This document shows positions 45,266-61,167 of a stretch of DNA of 64,000 bases, piece by piece (within the stretch, counting starts at the first letter, position 1; each line of letters begins with the position of its first letter). The translations under genes were made by a program, and so were the position numbers. Source of the DNA: Synaphobranchus kaupii (lineage: Eukaryota; Chordata; Actinopteri; Anguilliformes; Synaphobranchidae); contig CM056377.1 in the NCBI GenBank assembly GCA_029718625.1, positions 34,390,653 to 34,454,652 on the forward strand, in the 5' to 3' direction. Under the pieces are notes generated by a model. The model worked only from the letters and a program-made list of their open reading frames with translations, had not been told where the DNA came from and did no database searches.

Positions 45266-48200
45266 TGAGTTTCTTGATTAAATTCTCAACCCTCATCCTT
45301 TTCTTCACCATGGATATATCTTTGAAACAATACCCCTCTGCGGTTTCGCGCCACTGATGTCACGGTGACGGCGGACAAGGCTTCCCCTGCAGCCGGAGGG
45401 ACATCAAAGAGGAATCTGCCTTCATTTAAGCAAGATCAGACCGTGGGAGGGGACGCCCTTTGGGTGGTTTGATTCCGTGCAGCTGGGACGAAGCTAGTCT
45501 AGGCCTCAACCTCGTCAATTATTTACTCAAATGTCCGACCCTTAAATTAAATCCAAAGGAAAACATGTACGCATATACAGAAAGAACCACAGACACGCAG
45601 ACTAGCTTTCGCTGGAGGAGTCAGGGAGGTGATCAGGAAACAAAAAAAAAAACATCTTGGCACAGGTTTTTAATTATTTTTTCTTAAAGCTTGACCAATC
45701 AGGACACAAAGGAGAGGAGTAATTGTAAGATCCTCTTACTTTTCACAGTGGCGGTAAGACGCACACGCAGATGTGAAACCGGCCCCTTACTGTGTCCAAC
45801 ATGCTCTGTCCATCTGCCCTCTTCTGCTCACCGCTCTGTACAGGCTCATCTGGGAAAGTACTTAGGCACGGACTGCCTCGAGCCCCAGCAACACTCACTC
45901 CACTGCATCCTAAAGAGAAGACGGAGGAGAGGCCATTAAAACTCGAGTGGACTGAGCAGAAATGGAGCGCTGAACTTGATCCCCAGCCCTCTGGTGACGA
46001 ATCCTCTAACAGGTCCACTAATCTTTTCTTTTTCTTTTTACCTTACCTGAGCAACTCATTACCTAATTGACCTGCGAGTTTGCTTAACCGTGCCATATTG
46101 GGCTCTCCGTCAGGGCTGCAACTGCCGGTGATTTAAAAAAAGAGCTAAACAGACCGCTCCACTGCTGCCCTTGAGAAGCAGAGCTGGAAAATCCCCTGTT
46201 TATAGTAAATCGGTCATTTTACCCTGGGTCTCAGGAAATGAAATTTAGGAAGACAAACATACACCAATTGGAACGTTTCATTTCAATTTTTCATTATGGG
46301 ACCTGGAAAGGTTTCAGTGCGAAAAGAGAACAGAAATAAGAATGAAAATTGAAATGAAAGTGTCAAACTGAGAAGTTGGTAATAGTTTTGAAAGGCTGAA
46401 GGAGAAGTTTTAAAAGGGCAGCGGGGAGGATATTGGTTGAGTGCTCAAGGTGAGGTAATGCCCGGTGGGCAAGTATTTTAAATGCTAATTTCATCTCCAC
46501 CCACTTTCCACCATTTCCCCCAATACAGCCCTAAACACTTTGCTCCAACAGCGCTAACTACTTATAAAACCATCTCTGTCTCTGCATCTCGCAAGCGCTA
46601 AATGCTGTTCACGTTGAGTGATCACAGACACACCACAGCTGTCTGGAAGATTAATATGAAGTGTAGTCCAGTGCCATTAAAGAAAGAGGAGGAGAGCGTT
46701 AGGGCAAGAAAGTAAATTTGATGTGTTTGTCTTGTAAGCAACAAGAGAGATGAGCAACCACGCATGGTTTGACATGTGAAATAGAAAACAGTAAGAAAAT
46801 AAAATAAAAATAAAGCTAATGGCATGGCCTTTCTGACAGCTACATCGTGTATTTATCCAGGTCTGGAGTTTTGGAATTCTCTGACAGCTCAGTGCTTTAC
46901 CTAAAAGGGGTATTATGCAAAGCTATGGTTCAACGCCTCCCGTCACAAGTGCCTCCTCTAACGGTCAGATTCACCCCCACACCTGCCAGTTTGTGCCTGT
47001 CCTGTTGTTTATCTCCCAAAGCCCCCTCCTGTGTAGCACTGATAGATAATTGCATTGGCATGTGAGACGTAAATAATGGCCAATTTTCTCCTCCTTCCGC
47101 CTTCGGCTAACCGCTTCCCATTGCGACCGCGTTCTCCTTTTACCTATTAATTGGACACATCTTCTGTTTTCAATTACCCTAATTGGTTGCGCTTTCAAAA
47201 AAAGGTGCATTTTCATGTCCAGCCTGCTTTCTGCTCGTTGGTGTAGTCTTCACCACAGAGCCTCTTGTCCTCCACTCAATTCTGAAGGGCTTTTAACTAT
47301 TTTAAATGAGTGAGAAATCCTTTTCCAAAAATGTAATATAGAACAAGCCAATAAGGTACTCAGAGAGCGTGCTCCATTAAATTTGTATGGCGCTGCAGTT
47401 GACGGCTGTACATTGACATGGCCGAGACGACAGTCTATCTTACTCTTCACAAAAAAATCTAAACGTGAACGACTCTAAGAATAGGCCACAGCACCGGTCT
47501 CAGTGCTTCACGATGCCATCCTCGGACCTTATTTATAAGACGTAAAACAAAAGCGCTCGCGTTGCTTCAAGTGCTCCACATTGGAAAGTTTTGCTGGACG
47601 GGTTAGTTGACGATGCAGAAAAACCTGGTTTCTCACGCTTGAAATATAGGGTCTGTTCTCGCCGGGTTGTCGGAGGTGTGTTAGTGACTGAAGTGAATGT
47701 GTAGTGACAGGCGCGCGCTCGTTTCCTGACGGCTGATGAGCGGATCAGTGACTGTCAGGCACTTCCACTCGCCCAGTTCAGCTTGTCCCCCCATCAATAT
47801 TCCTCCAGGTAACAGCATCAACGTCAACAACAGCAGATATTACAGGAAAGAAAAAAAACTTGCTGAAGGCAGAGAGCCCGAACCTGAAAGATTGATAGGT
47901 GGTTTTTGATTCCTAGATGGAGGAATTTCTATGTAAAAACATATAACGAATTCAACACAAAAGGCAGGCAGAATGATTTTGTGAGCATTCAGGCACCGCG
48001 CACAGTGGCCTCTGCAGCTGACCGTGCAGTATATGACAGCGGAGGAAGATTCTGGTTTTTTTCCACAGTCACATTACTATCAATCAATAGCTCGACGCAG
48101 TCAACAACATTACCCAGGCCTTAACCATGTTGCTTTTATACTGTTTATTACGCAGCTGCATAAATCAGACCCTCGTTACAAAACAGGAAAGCGCAGATGA

Positions 48201-49615
48201 ACATGTGTAGCGTTTGGCCATTGCCAACACGCTCAATTAGTCCCAGGCTTTTGGAAAAAGCCTCATTTCATGGTATGCAGACTCCCAAGAAATACATCAA
48301 TACGAGTGAGAGGAATCGGATTTTTGATTGCTTTACTGTGGCGGGCATGGCACAGAGTGTCTCTACGCAGCACAGGGCAGCTGTTATCAGTAATAAAAGC
48401 ATCTTTGCGCCGGCGCAGTTTACACGTACCTTGCCAATTTGCAACCACTGTGGAGACAAAAAGCCGACCGCAGCCTCCAGGTTACTGTTTTGACGTAAAA
48501 AGGGTAAAGTCTTCGTGCCCTTAAAGTTCTTGCCCAACGAGGGCTATCGGTGTCCACCATTGCGAAAGCCCTGTCGTTTGCTCCTTTTCTGCATGCCAGC
48601 ACCTTACTGTTTCTAATCATGCTGTCTGCGGTCATGTTCCCATCTGGTAGCAATTGTGCGCTGTTTTAATTCCCCCCACCGTGCCAAAAAAGCCCTGCCA
48701 CCCAGATGCCCAGAGCCAAACTTGATGATGTCATCACCTTGAAGCTTTTTTTTTTCCACCTCCTCCTCTCTGTTTCTTTGTGCCTGTAAGCAGAGGCAGT
48801 CCATTAGTCTCCCATAACATAAAATCTCTTTTTGTCTATGCATGAAATATGTATCCATTCTCGAAAAGCCCCCCCCCCCCCCCCTCTCTTTTTCTCCCAC
48901 AGTGAAGGGAAGGGAAGAATTCAATCCTTTGTAGACTGAAAGTGAACACAATTTATTTATTTTGCCTTGTGTGCGTGCGGGTGTTTGGCTATCACAGTTA
49001 TTATTGGGTTCTGTGAGGCTACAGAAAGGAAATGGACATCAAAATGGCTGGCTCTGCACGCTGCCGGTTACTGCAAGCTCCTCTCCATTAGAATGCATCG
49101 AGTACATTTAGAGTTAACGTCAATACTGCTTCCCCTGCATCCATTCCTTTGACTTTTGGGAATGACGACGCAAGAGGAGCATCCACTGATGTTATTTCAG
49201 GGTAAAGCTTGAATGCGGAGTTGACAACCTTGACGCAGGCCTGTTGCCAGGCGGCCCTTGATGGGCCTTGGTCTAGGTCACTTGGGCACAAATAAGGAAG
49301 GGGAGACTGGGACGAAACATTCATCCACTGCTTTCCTGGGAAGCCTGCTCTGCAGTCTTCTTGCTGACTCTGCAAGCCCCACTCTCTCCTGTCAATGGGG
49401 GCTTTAAGATGAACTTGGCAGTGCTGGGATGCAGAGGATGAATTTTATTTCTAACTTTTTTTAGCCAGGCGAAAATATTGACATCCAGCAACTGCAAAAT
49501 CAATCTAATATTAACTTCTAAATAATGTCCTTTTAGAATATGAAATATAAAAATACACATTGTTGAGCAAAAACATTTATATATTTATACATGGATGTTT
49601 GTTTGTGAGAAGGAT
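45266..49615. other. Intergenic, possible regulatory patches
   Basis: No gene recognised. A group of homeodomain-type cores lies at 47148-47185 (TAATTG, CAATTA, TAATTG). A 16-nt C-run is at 48869-48884. Open stretches here lack domains and plausible splice context. Confidence 0.5.
48869..48884. repeat. Poly-C tract, 16 nt
   Basis: Sixteen Cs followed by TCTCTTTTTCTCCC. Confidence 0.95.
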
Positions 49616-49620
49616 AATGT

Positions 49621-53484
<3,864 letters not shown>

Positions 53485-53486
53485 TA

Positions 53487-55124
53487 CAGTCAAGCCGGAA
53501 AGTCTCCCCACCCCTTTCACCTTCTCCACGTTTTATTACGTTACAGACATATTCTACAATAGATTGAGTACATTTTTTGTCTCAAAATTCTACACAGGAT
53601 AGCCCATAATGACAAAGTGAAAACAGGTTTTTAGACATTTGTGCTAATTTATAAAAAATCTAAATGTAAAATATCATATGTACACAAGTGTGCACACCCT
53701 TTGATATGACACCCAAAAGTGAGCTGAGGTGCATTTTGTTTCCACTGATACTGCTTGAGATGTTTCTACAACTTAATTGGAGTCCACCTGTGATAAATTC
53801 AATTGATTGGACATGATTGGGGATTGCCAACACCTGCCTATATAAGGTCCCACAGTTGACAGTGCATGTCAGCGCAAACTCCAAGCCATGGGGTCAAAGG
53901 AATTATCTGCAGACCTCAGAAACAGGATTGTGTCAAGGCATAGATCTGGAGCAGGGTACGGAAAAATCTCTGCAGCTTTTCAGGTCCCAAAGAGCACAGT
54001 GGCCACCATCATTCGTAAATGGAAGAAGTTTGGAACCACCAAGAATCTTCCTAGACCTGGCCGCCCGGCCAAACTGAGCAATCGGGGAAGACGGGCCTTG
54101 GCCAGGGAGGTGAGCAGGAACCTGAGGGTCACTCTGACAGAGCTCCAGCGTATCCTTGTGGAGATGGGAGAACCTTTCAGAAGATCAACCATCCAGGCAG
54201 CACTCCACCAATCAGGCCTTTATGGTAGTGGCCAGACGGAAGCCCCTCCTTAGTAAAAGGCACATCACAGCCCGCTTGGAGTTTGCCAAAAGGCACCCAG
54301 AGGACTCTCAAACCATGAGAATCAAGATCCTCTGGTCTGATGAAACCAAAATGGAACTTTTTGGCCTGAATACCAAGCGTCACGTCTGGAGGAAACCAGG
54401 CACCGCTCATCACCTGGCTAATACCATCCCTACAGTGAAGCATGGCGGTGGCAGCATCATGATGTGGGGATGTTTTTCAGCAGCGGGAATGGGGCGACTA
54501 GTCCTGATAGAGGGAAAGATGAATGCAGCTAAGTACACCGAGATCCTTGAAGAAAACCTGCTCCAGAGCCCTCTGGACCTCAGACTGGGGCGAAGGTTTA
54601 CCTTCCAACATGACAACGACCCGAAGCACACAGCCAAGAGAACAAAGGAGTGGCTTTGGAGAAAGTCTGTGCATGTCCTTGAGTGGCCCAGCCAGAGCCC
54701 AGACCTGAATCCAATTGAACATCTGTGGAAAGAGCTGAAAATGGCTGTGTACCGACGCTCCCCATCCAACCTGACGGAGCTTGCACGGATATGCCAAGAG
54801 GAATGGGCAAAAATGTCCAGAAACAAGTGTGCCAAGCTCGTAGCTTCTTTCCCAAGATGCCTTGAAGCTGTAATCGCTGCCAAAGGTGCAGCAACCAAGT
54901 ATTAGGCTAAGGGTGTGTACAGATATGTAACCCCTAAATAACCTATTTTTGTCAGTAAAATAAAATTGCATATTTTCTAAAAACCTGTTTTCACTTCGTC
55001 ATTATTGGCTATTGTGTGTAGATGTTTGAGGCAAAAAATGAACTCAATCTATTGTAGTATAAGTCTGTAACGTGATAAAACGTGGAGAAGGTGAAAGGGG
55101 TGGGGAGACTTTCCGGCTTGACTG
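53487..55124 (+). mobile_element. Tc1-like DNA transposon, nearly complete
   Basis: 1638 bp flanked by TA duplications (53485-53486 and 55125-55126). Terminal inverted repeats begin CAGTCAAGCCGGAAAGTCTC and remain recognisable for about 100 bp, with few mismatches, ending near the TTTTTTG(T/C)CTC motif. The transposase gene lies between them on the + strand. Length, TIR size and protein type fit fish Tc1-like elements. The similarity of the two TIRs suggests recent insertion. Confidence 0.97.
53888..54905 (+). pseudogene. Tc1-like transposase, one frameshift
   Basis: Starts ATG at 53888 (M-G-S-K-E-L-S-A-D-L-R-N-R-I-V). It has the paired-like DNA-binding region with two helix-turn-helix parts (G-A-G-Y-G-K-I-S-A-A-F, S-T-V-A-T-I-I-R-K-W) and the linker R-P-G-R-P-A-K-L-S. 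After S-G-L-Y-G near 54225 about two bases are missing and the frame changes. The next frame runs [10 protein letters not shown] to the end. Catalytic residues are present: Asp in L-W-S-D-E-T (54339), Asp in Q-H-D-N-D-P-K-H (54612-54620) and Glu in N-P-I-E-H-L-W (54717). The stop is TAG at 54903-54905. Apart from the frameshift it looks complete, so the copy is inactive but young. Confidence 0.95.
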
Positions 55125-55126
55125 TA

Positions 55127-58100
55127 TATCTACAACCTCTGGAGGCATAACATCACCGTACAAGCAGCTTTCGAGTTGAAGTTTACTTTCTTGATTTAGA
55201 CTATGAACCTCCAATGCCCTTATACCAGCCATTGTAAAGCTGGCAGATCATTGGGAACATTTGTAAAGCATTCTAGAATATTCTTCATTGCACACAAAAA
55301 GTGTCTGGGCCCATCAAAAAAATACAGTAAACCGGAAATAATATATTTTTTTAAACCCCAGAAAGTGAACAATCCCTTTTATGTTTTAAAGAAACATATA
55401 ATCATCCTTTGAACCCTGCTATACCACTGCTTTTCAGCAGGGGGCGCACAATGGCAAAAATACAGTTCAGTGAAAGATGCTCAAAGGTAAGTTTATGTCA
55501 TGTGAGAAAGATTAAGAGGCTTTTTATGACAAGCCTTCTTAGTGAATCATTTTCACACACACACAAGCACACGGACACAGACACACATATATACATATAT
55601 ATGTGAATGTATTCAGTTACATTGATATATGTATGTGTGTGGTGTGTCTGTATGTGCATGCAACTGCAATTAAACGTAAATACCTGAAAATCAATCTTTT
55701 CAGGCACACAGTTGTAGATAAATAACAGAACTACTGACAATATGACATCAGTGAAAAAATGTATACCTAGAAACTGATTATAAGCTTGAATTGATTTCCA
55801 TAACTACTCACATCTTTTAACTGTACACTTCAGCAACAGAAAAACAAATAAGAACATTGAAGATGCATTTGAACTGATTAAATAATTGCTACCTTCTTAA
55901 TCCATCTTTAAGTGCCGTAAAAGCTTCAATTATGCTAAATGAAGGAGAAACAGATGAAATTAATTATGATTGCTAGCAGTTTGTGACCCATGCAAAATTA
56001 AAAAGCATAAGGAATTGTTTGTTAGCACACTTTGTGACATGCTGTTTTTTTCCCCAGAGCACACCATAATTAACTATGATATGTATTTAATCCACATAGG
56101 TCTTAACTCAGTGAATAAATATTTGTGTGTGGGTATGTCTATTATCTTGTTATCTTGCTATTATCAGAGCTAGAGGCATGCTTTGAAGTTGTTCTCACTG
56201 AAGAAAGCCACGTTTTTTTTATTTTTATGAAATTGATAGCAGGCACTCTGTTTCTTTTACTTATGGTTGCAGTGTCCCCCAGACAGGGGTGCCAACATGT
56301 GGATGAAGTTTAAACCGAAGTGCTTCACCAGTGTATGTGACCCTAACACTGACCATGGTAACACAGAGGCACTGCCCTGCATTGTACTGGAATGCTAAAA
56401 CGGAGGTATGGTTAGTGTCACTGGCGCTCATGTTAATAGGAAACAGGGCCTAGCAGTTCCTTTGGTTACAGATTGCGTTTAAGTACTTATGCGGAGATGC
56501 AACACTAAAACCAACAGGTCAAGACTGCACTTGATTCCTTTTCATGCAACCACGATCAAAGCGGTCAGTTCAACAGGCCATGCAATCTGGAAGAAAAACA
56601 ACGACAGATCAACAAATGAAGAGTTGACACAGAAATAAAATAAAAAAAAGTCTTTGCTAGCCTTTTGAGAATCGCATTGGACATTGAAGCTGTATGTATG
56701 ACAACGTCGAGAGAAGTGCTCTCATGACTTGTGTGTTCACAGTGGACACTTACCACTCTACCACAATCTCCCTCACTGCACGACCCAACAATGACAATCT
56801 TTTTTGTTTCTGCCTTTATTGAAAAGGTATGTGTGCTCCCTCCAGTATTGTTTTACACACTGCAGTTGCTGGCTTGTGTTGGATCATTTTGTGAAAGAAA
56901 AACCAGATGTGGCCTCCTGCCTTTCCACTACCCACATCTCTCGCCAGGACTATTTACATTTTTGGCTTACTGGTGCTGGGAAACTGACCCATTAAGCAGC
57001 CTGCTTTTTATTATCACTGTTTACAAGTGTCATACTGACACTCTGACACTTTCCTTGAAGGAAAATGGTGAAGTAGTATTATTGTCAATTTTAAGAAAGG
57101 GAAATAAGATTTGAGACATTATGTCTCAAAACAACCAGACGTTGGTAGCAACAACACAGGCTTTAAGGCTTGTTAAAGTGCAACTCTATGCGGAGAGGGA
57201 AGACCTCTGTCTACAGTGCACATGAGTGTCACTGTGTGGTCAATGATTTTGCTTTAAAAATGCCCTTAAAGGTGTCTGGAAGTGGATGTGGTAGTATGTT
57301 TTCTATTTTTTACATAAAACATTAACAGCTATATTAGATGTGGCAAATGGTGGCCTAGTTCTTAAATGCAACAGTGCATCATAAAACAATGCTCCAATCT
57401 TTCAAAGCAGTTGGTCAATGTTATCATAGTTTCACCACACAGCCAACAGGTAAAGAATAACAATTGAAATGATATCAGCAAGAACCATAGGCTGACACTG
57501 CTAGCCTGGTAGACTTATAATACCAGTTAGAAGAACAGGCTTCCAATCAATAGCTTAGTTGCTTAGTAAATAAAATAAATAACTCACGAAGGCAGCACAT
57601 TATCTGAGGTTGATTTACCAATAGGGGCCACAGTGACCTCTACTGGTATGCATTGAAACTGAGAACCCCCTTTAAATCCATTTATGCTTTTTAATTTCAT
57701 CATACAACATTTAACTTGTTAATGCGTTGAGCGATCTGCTTGGGAGTTGGAAGACGACGGGGAATAGTTTACACGTGAACAGAAAGTTCTATTTGAACCT
57801 GTTAAGTAGAGCATTATGCTATCACTGGCTCTACCTGCCCTCCTCAACAGGTGGCGTTGCAGGGATTGAGGTGGTTGTCATGCCAGGCCTTGCGGAGATT
57901 TTTCCAGAGCAGGCCCCAGGGCGGACTAGTGCAAGGGCTTCATTGAAAAATAATTTACAAAGCCACTGCCCCTTTAGCTCATGTAACCCCAGAACTGATG
58001 TAATTAGTCTCGTAAAGCCTTCAGGGCGAGGGAAGTGGTAGGGAGAAATACGACCTCCAACACAGATGCCTGCCTTCTGCTTCTGTTGCTGGACTGCTGC

Positions 58101-59750
58101 AAGCCAGAGACACTCCCTGTACCAATGCTGCCATTATCCCTCTGCACCACAGCACACTACTGAATATTCATTCATTTTTTGTTTTTTATTTTGCATAGAA
58201 ACCAGAATCTAGGGAGAAACTTCCGATTATACGAATACAAGGCTACTCTGCATGCACCACTCCTGAAAATCTGTCACTAAATGGGGATCTGAGCGTGCTG
58301 ATGCTAACCCTGGTGTGCCATCACCCGGAGGCACAACTCTACACCATTATCCCTGTCTCACGTCACACTGGGGAGCATGTTCTTCACTTATCTATTAATA
58401 TCGTTAATATGTACTGCAGCTGTCGGTCCTTCCTGGAAAATGTTTAATTGAAAAGCTCTTAAAATTGTAATAATTACCGTAATCTATTTGTTGTGACTAC
58501 AAGAAGCAGCCTTAGCTGGTAGTGTTAACTCTTATTCACTGACTCACCAGTGAGCATGTGGCTCCCTCAGCAATAAACTACAGTACCTCATTTCACCACT
58601 AGATGGCTAAAAGCTTATGTATAGCTATTGCTGATCAGCTCCTGTTATCCAGGCAGTGTATATCAGAAAAGTATTACACTCTTATTTTTCGCCCAGTTCT
58701 TGCCCATTTGTTGAACTGTTTTTACCCCACATGTTAGTCTAGCACATTTACTTGTTTCTTTTTTTCTGTAGCAAAGCTACCTGTCTGAGGATAATCATTC
58801 GTATAGCCCTGGCCACATCACTAGTAGTATACTGCGCAATGGCCATGCATTTATGCATGAAACCCTCTGAAACTTTAATAAGTGTGCGCCATTAATCTAT
58901 GTGCCATCTTTAAAAGTGGGAATTAAAGTTTCATTTGTATTTTTCTTTCCTCCCCCTCTCCTCTCCTGCCCCTGTCCACCACCCGCCAAGCTGGCCAGTT
59001 AAATATTTATCAGTGCTGAATCACACATCATGGAACGTTCAGTCTCTTTGCCCTCAGCACATCTGTGTTCGCTCTCTGATTCCTGCCGAGGGAGACAAGA
59101 GGAGGACGATAGGTTCAGGAGAACCAGATCCTGTTACTGGGAAAACAGCCCTAGGGATTAAACATCTGTGAAATACATACCTAATAAAAACACAATATCA
59201 CTATTATCAGTTTTAGCTTGAATCCAGATTTGATTCCCCCTGAAAAAAACACCTTTCTGAGATTCAAAGAGTTTTTTTTTTCCTCAATAATCACATTTCA
59301 GCATATATAACCAAACTCAAAGCAGCAATAATGCTGCTGCCTCACAGACCACAAAGCAATGCAGAGTATCATTGGTCAGACAACCAATCTGCAGGGTATG
59401 ATAAAAGGCCCAGATTCTAGTCAAATTTGGATGAACATTCTGCATGCAAAATATAAATCTTTGTGTAGCTTTATAGGCTATATCACATCCCACGTATAAT
59501 GTCGTTTTTAGACTACCATACGTTTACATTTTATGAACAATAATTAAGTTAGTATGGAAAACATTATTTCAATAGGTTTTTCTTCTTCCAGTTACAATAA
59601 AACGTAGGCTACCACTTGAGAGTTTTCACAATGGACTGAAGCATCTACATATTTTATGTAATGACAATGATAAAAGTTTACTACTAAGGTAATGTAATGA
59701 AAACGGCACACAACGAAAACACACAACCCTGTGTGGCAATGAACGCACAA
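55127..59750. other. Intergenic upstream of the ephrin-A gene
   Basis: No gene recognised. Mostly AT-rich DNA with short CA/TA microsatellite-like stretches near 55556-55640. Open stretches near 56731-57114 and 57727-58041 show no domain or splice evidence. It is the proximal upstream region of the ephrin-A gene and may hold its regulatory elements. Confidence 0.55.
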
Positions 59751-61027
59751 GAAGTGAAGAAGTAGTCCCCAAGATTCCAAAGGCGTGTAGAAAATACCCG
59801 AGGTCCCTCGCCTCGCGCGCAGCCCCGCCCTATTGACTGGAGCACAGGCTGTGAATGGAAGGCTGCGCTGCGCAGCCAGGGGGAGTGAGACATGCGGTGA
59901 AAGACGGAGAGGGCGCGCAAGAGAAAACCACCGCGTCTCAAAAAAAATCATGTCAGCTCCATTGGGCTGTACACCACACACAGGGATGAACGGGGAGCAA
60001 CACTAGGCATGGAACGAAATTGCCTCCCTCTCAGCGGCAGCGGCAAAATACGTCGAAACAGGAACAACTTTGCAATTGATGCGGTATCTCTTTGCCACGC
60101 TGTGCTGTTTTAGCTGCACGGAGAGGACGCAGCGAAAGCCAAACAAAAACAAAAACTTAAAAATTGATAACTTTTTTCTTAAGAAAAGCGACGAATGGAC
60201 GAAACAGACTGAAGAAGGAAAAAGGAGATTGATGCTTGAATTACTCTCGCAATGTGACTGTGGCAGTCTGAAAAGCCGGACATTTGCAAACCAATGATTT
60301 TCATAGGATTGTATGTTGGCGTGCTGCGGAAATACTGTAACGCTGTTTTGAGTTTCAGCTAATAGGACAAGAAAGGAAAACAAGGATACGAAAACTGTAT
60401 CAAAGCAGCTGTTTCTCTGAAATAATAGACACATGGCATTTTGAACAGGTCGCTCAGAACATAAAAACTCGCAATGTGTTTAATACATTGTTGTAATTTT
60501 GAAATATTGTTGCTCACGGTTTGAGTACAAACAACTCAATGGATGGATGGTAGGCTAGCATATGCTGAAGACGAAAGTTTTAGCGAGTTATGCGGGAGGT
60601 GGATGGATTTAAAAGGCAAACCGTTGCATCTTTCTACTCAGTGAATTTGAAAAAGGACTTGACAGACGGCTTGTGGTGATTTTCAGGCATGCCTTTATCA
60701 ATCATTTTATTCTCGCAGAATGGATTTTAATGGATATTGGAACAGCTCACCGTGCAACAGTAGAAGAGTAGCTAGTGCGCTAGCTGAATTGTTTGAATGA
60801 AATCGTATTGTTGTTTACTTATATGAAGTACTGGCGTAACCTTGAAAAGTTCGGTTCAGTGACACATCTGGATTCCAAAGGAGTGGACTGCAATTTGCTG
60901 CCTTATTGATCTGCAAATCATCATGGCCATTTGAGAAAAGGAGCCATCTAAATATCAAACACTATCAATAATATTTAAAACTGACCTGTTTAAATACTAG
61001 ACACACTGACTCTCCCTTTAGGTTATC
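59750..61027 (+). promoter_or_regulatory. Presumed promoter and long 5' leader of the ephrin-A gene
   Basis: A CpG-rich patch (59800-59940) includes a reverse GC box (CCCCGCCC at about 59823) and no TATA box. It is followed by about 1 kb of leader-like sequence with several upstream ATGs, including one at 60079 that opens a 72-codon frame ending at 60297. The transcription start is not determinable, and an upstream intron cannot be excluded. Confidence 0.45.
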
Positions 61028-61167
61028 ATGGACAAGAACTATATTGCTTACCAAATGGAGTTGTCACTTTTGGTGGTAGCCCTCATATCTTGGGTCTCGG
61101 TGTGGGCGGACGATAGCAAGGTGATTTCAGACAGATATGCAGTCTACTGGAACAGCACAAATCCCAG
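61028..61167 (+). CDS. efna2: Ephrin-A precursor, first coding exon (probably ephrin-A2)
   Basis: Ephrin-A proteins are GPI-anchored ligands of EphA receptors used in axon guidance and tissue boundaries. The exon starts at an ATG in strong context (A at -3, G at +4). It encodes a signal peptide of about 27 residues (M-D-K-N-Y-I-A-Y-Q-M, then a hydrophobic core ending W-V-S-V-W-A), then D-D-S-K-V-I. The ephrin signature start S-D-R-Y-A-V-Y-W-N-S-T-N-P follows, with an N-glycosylation site N-S-T. It ends at donor GTAAGG, two bases into the Arg codon, exactly where ephrin-A genes split exon 1. The S-D-R-Y-A-V-Y-W-N sequence with a neighbouring fam174-like gene favours EFNA2 over EFNA3 or EFNA5. 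Remaining exons lie beyond the window. Confidence 0.92.

Noticed and set aside
49088..49375. Possible small gene with a Cys/Trp-containing 95-codon minus-strand frame
   Set aside because: No domain, no neighbours supporting a gene, and no splice or poly(A) evidence.
60003..60434. 143-codon minus-strand open stretch in the ephrin-A leader
   Set aside because: It is antisense to the presumed leader with no recognisable protein; more likely chance.
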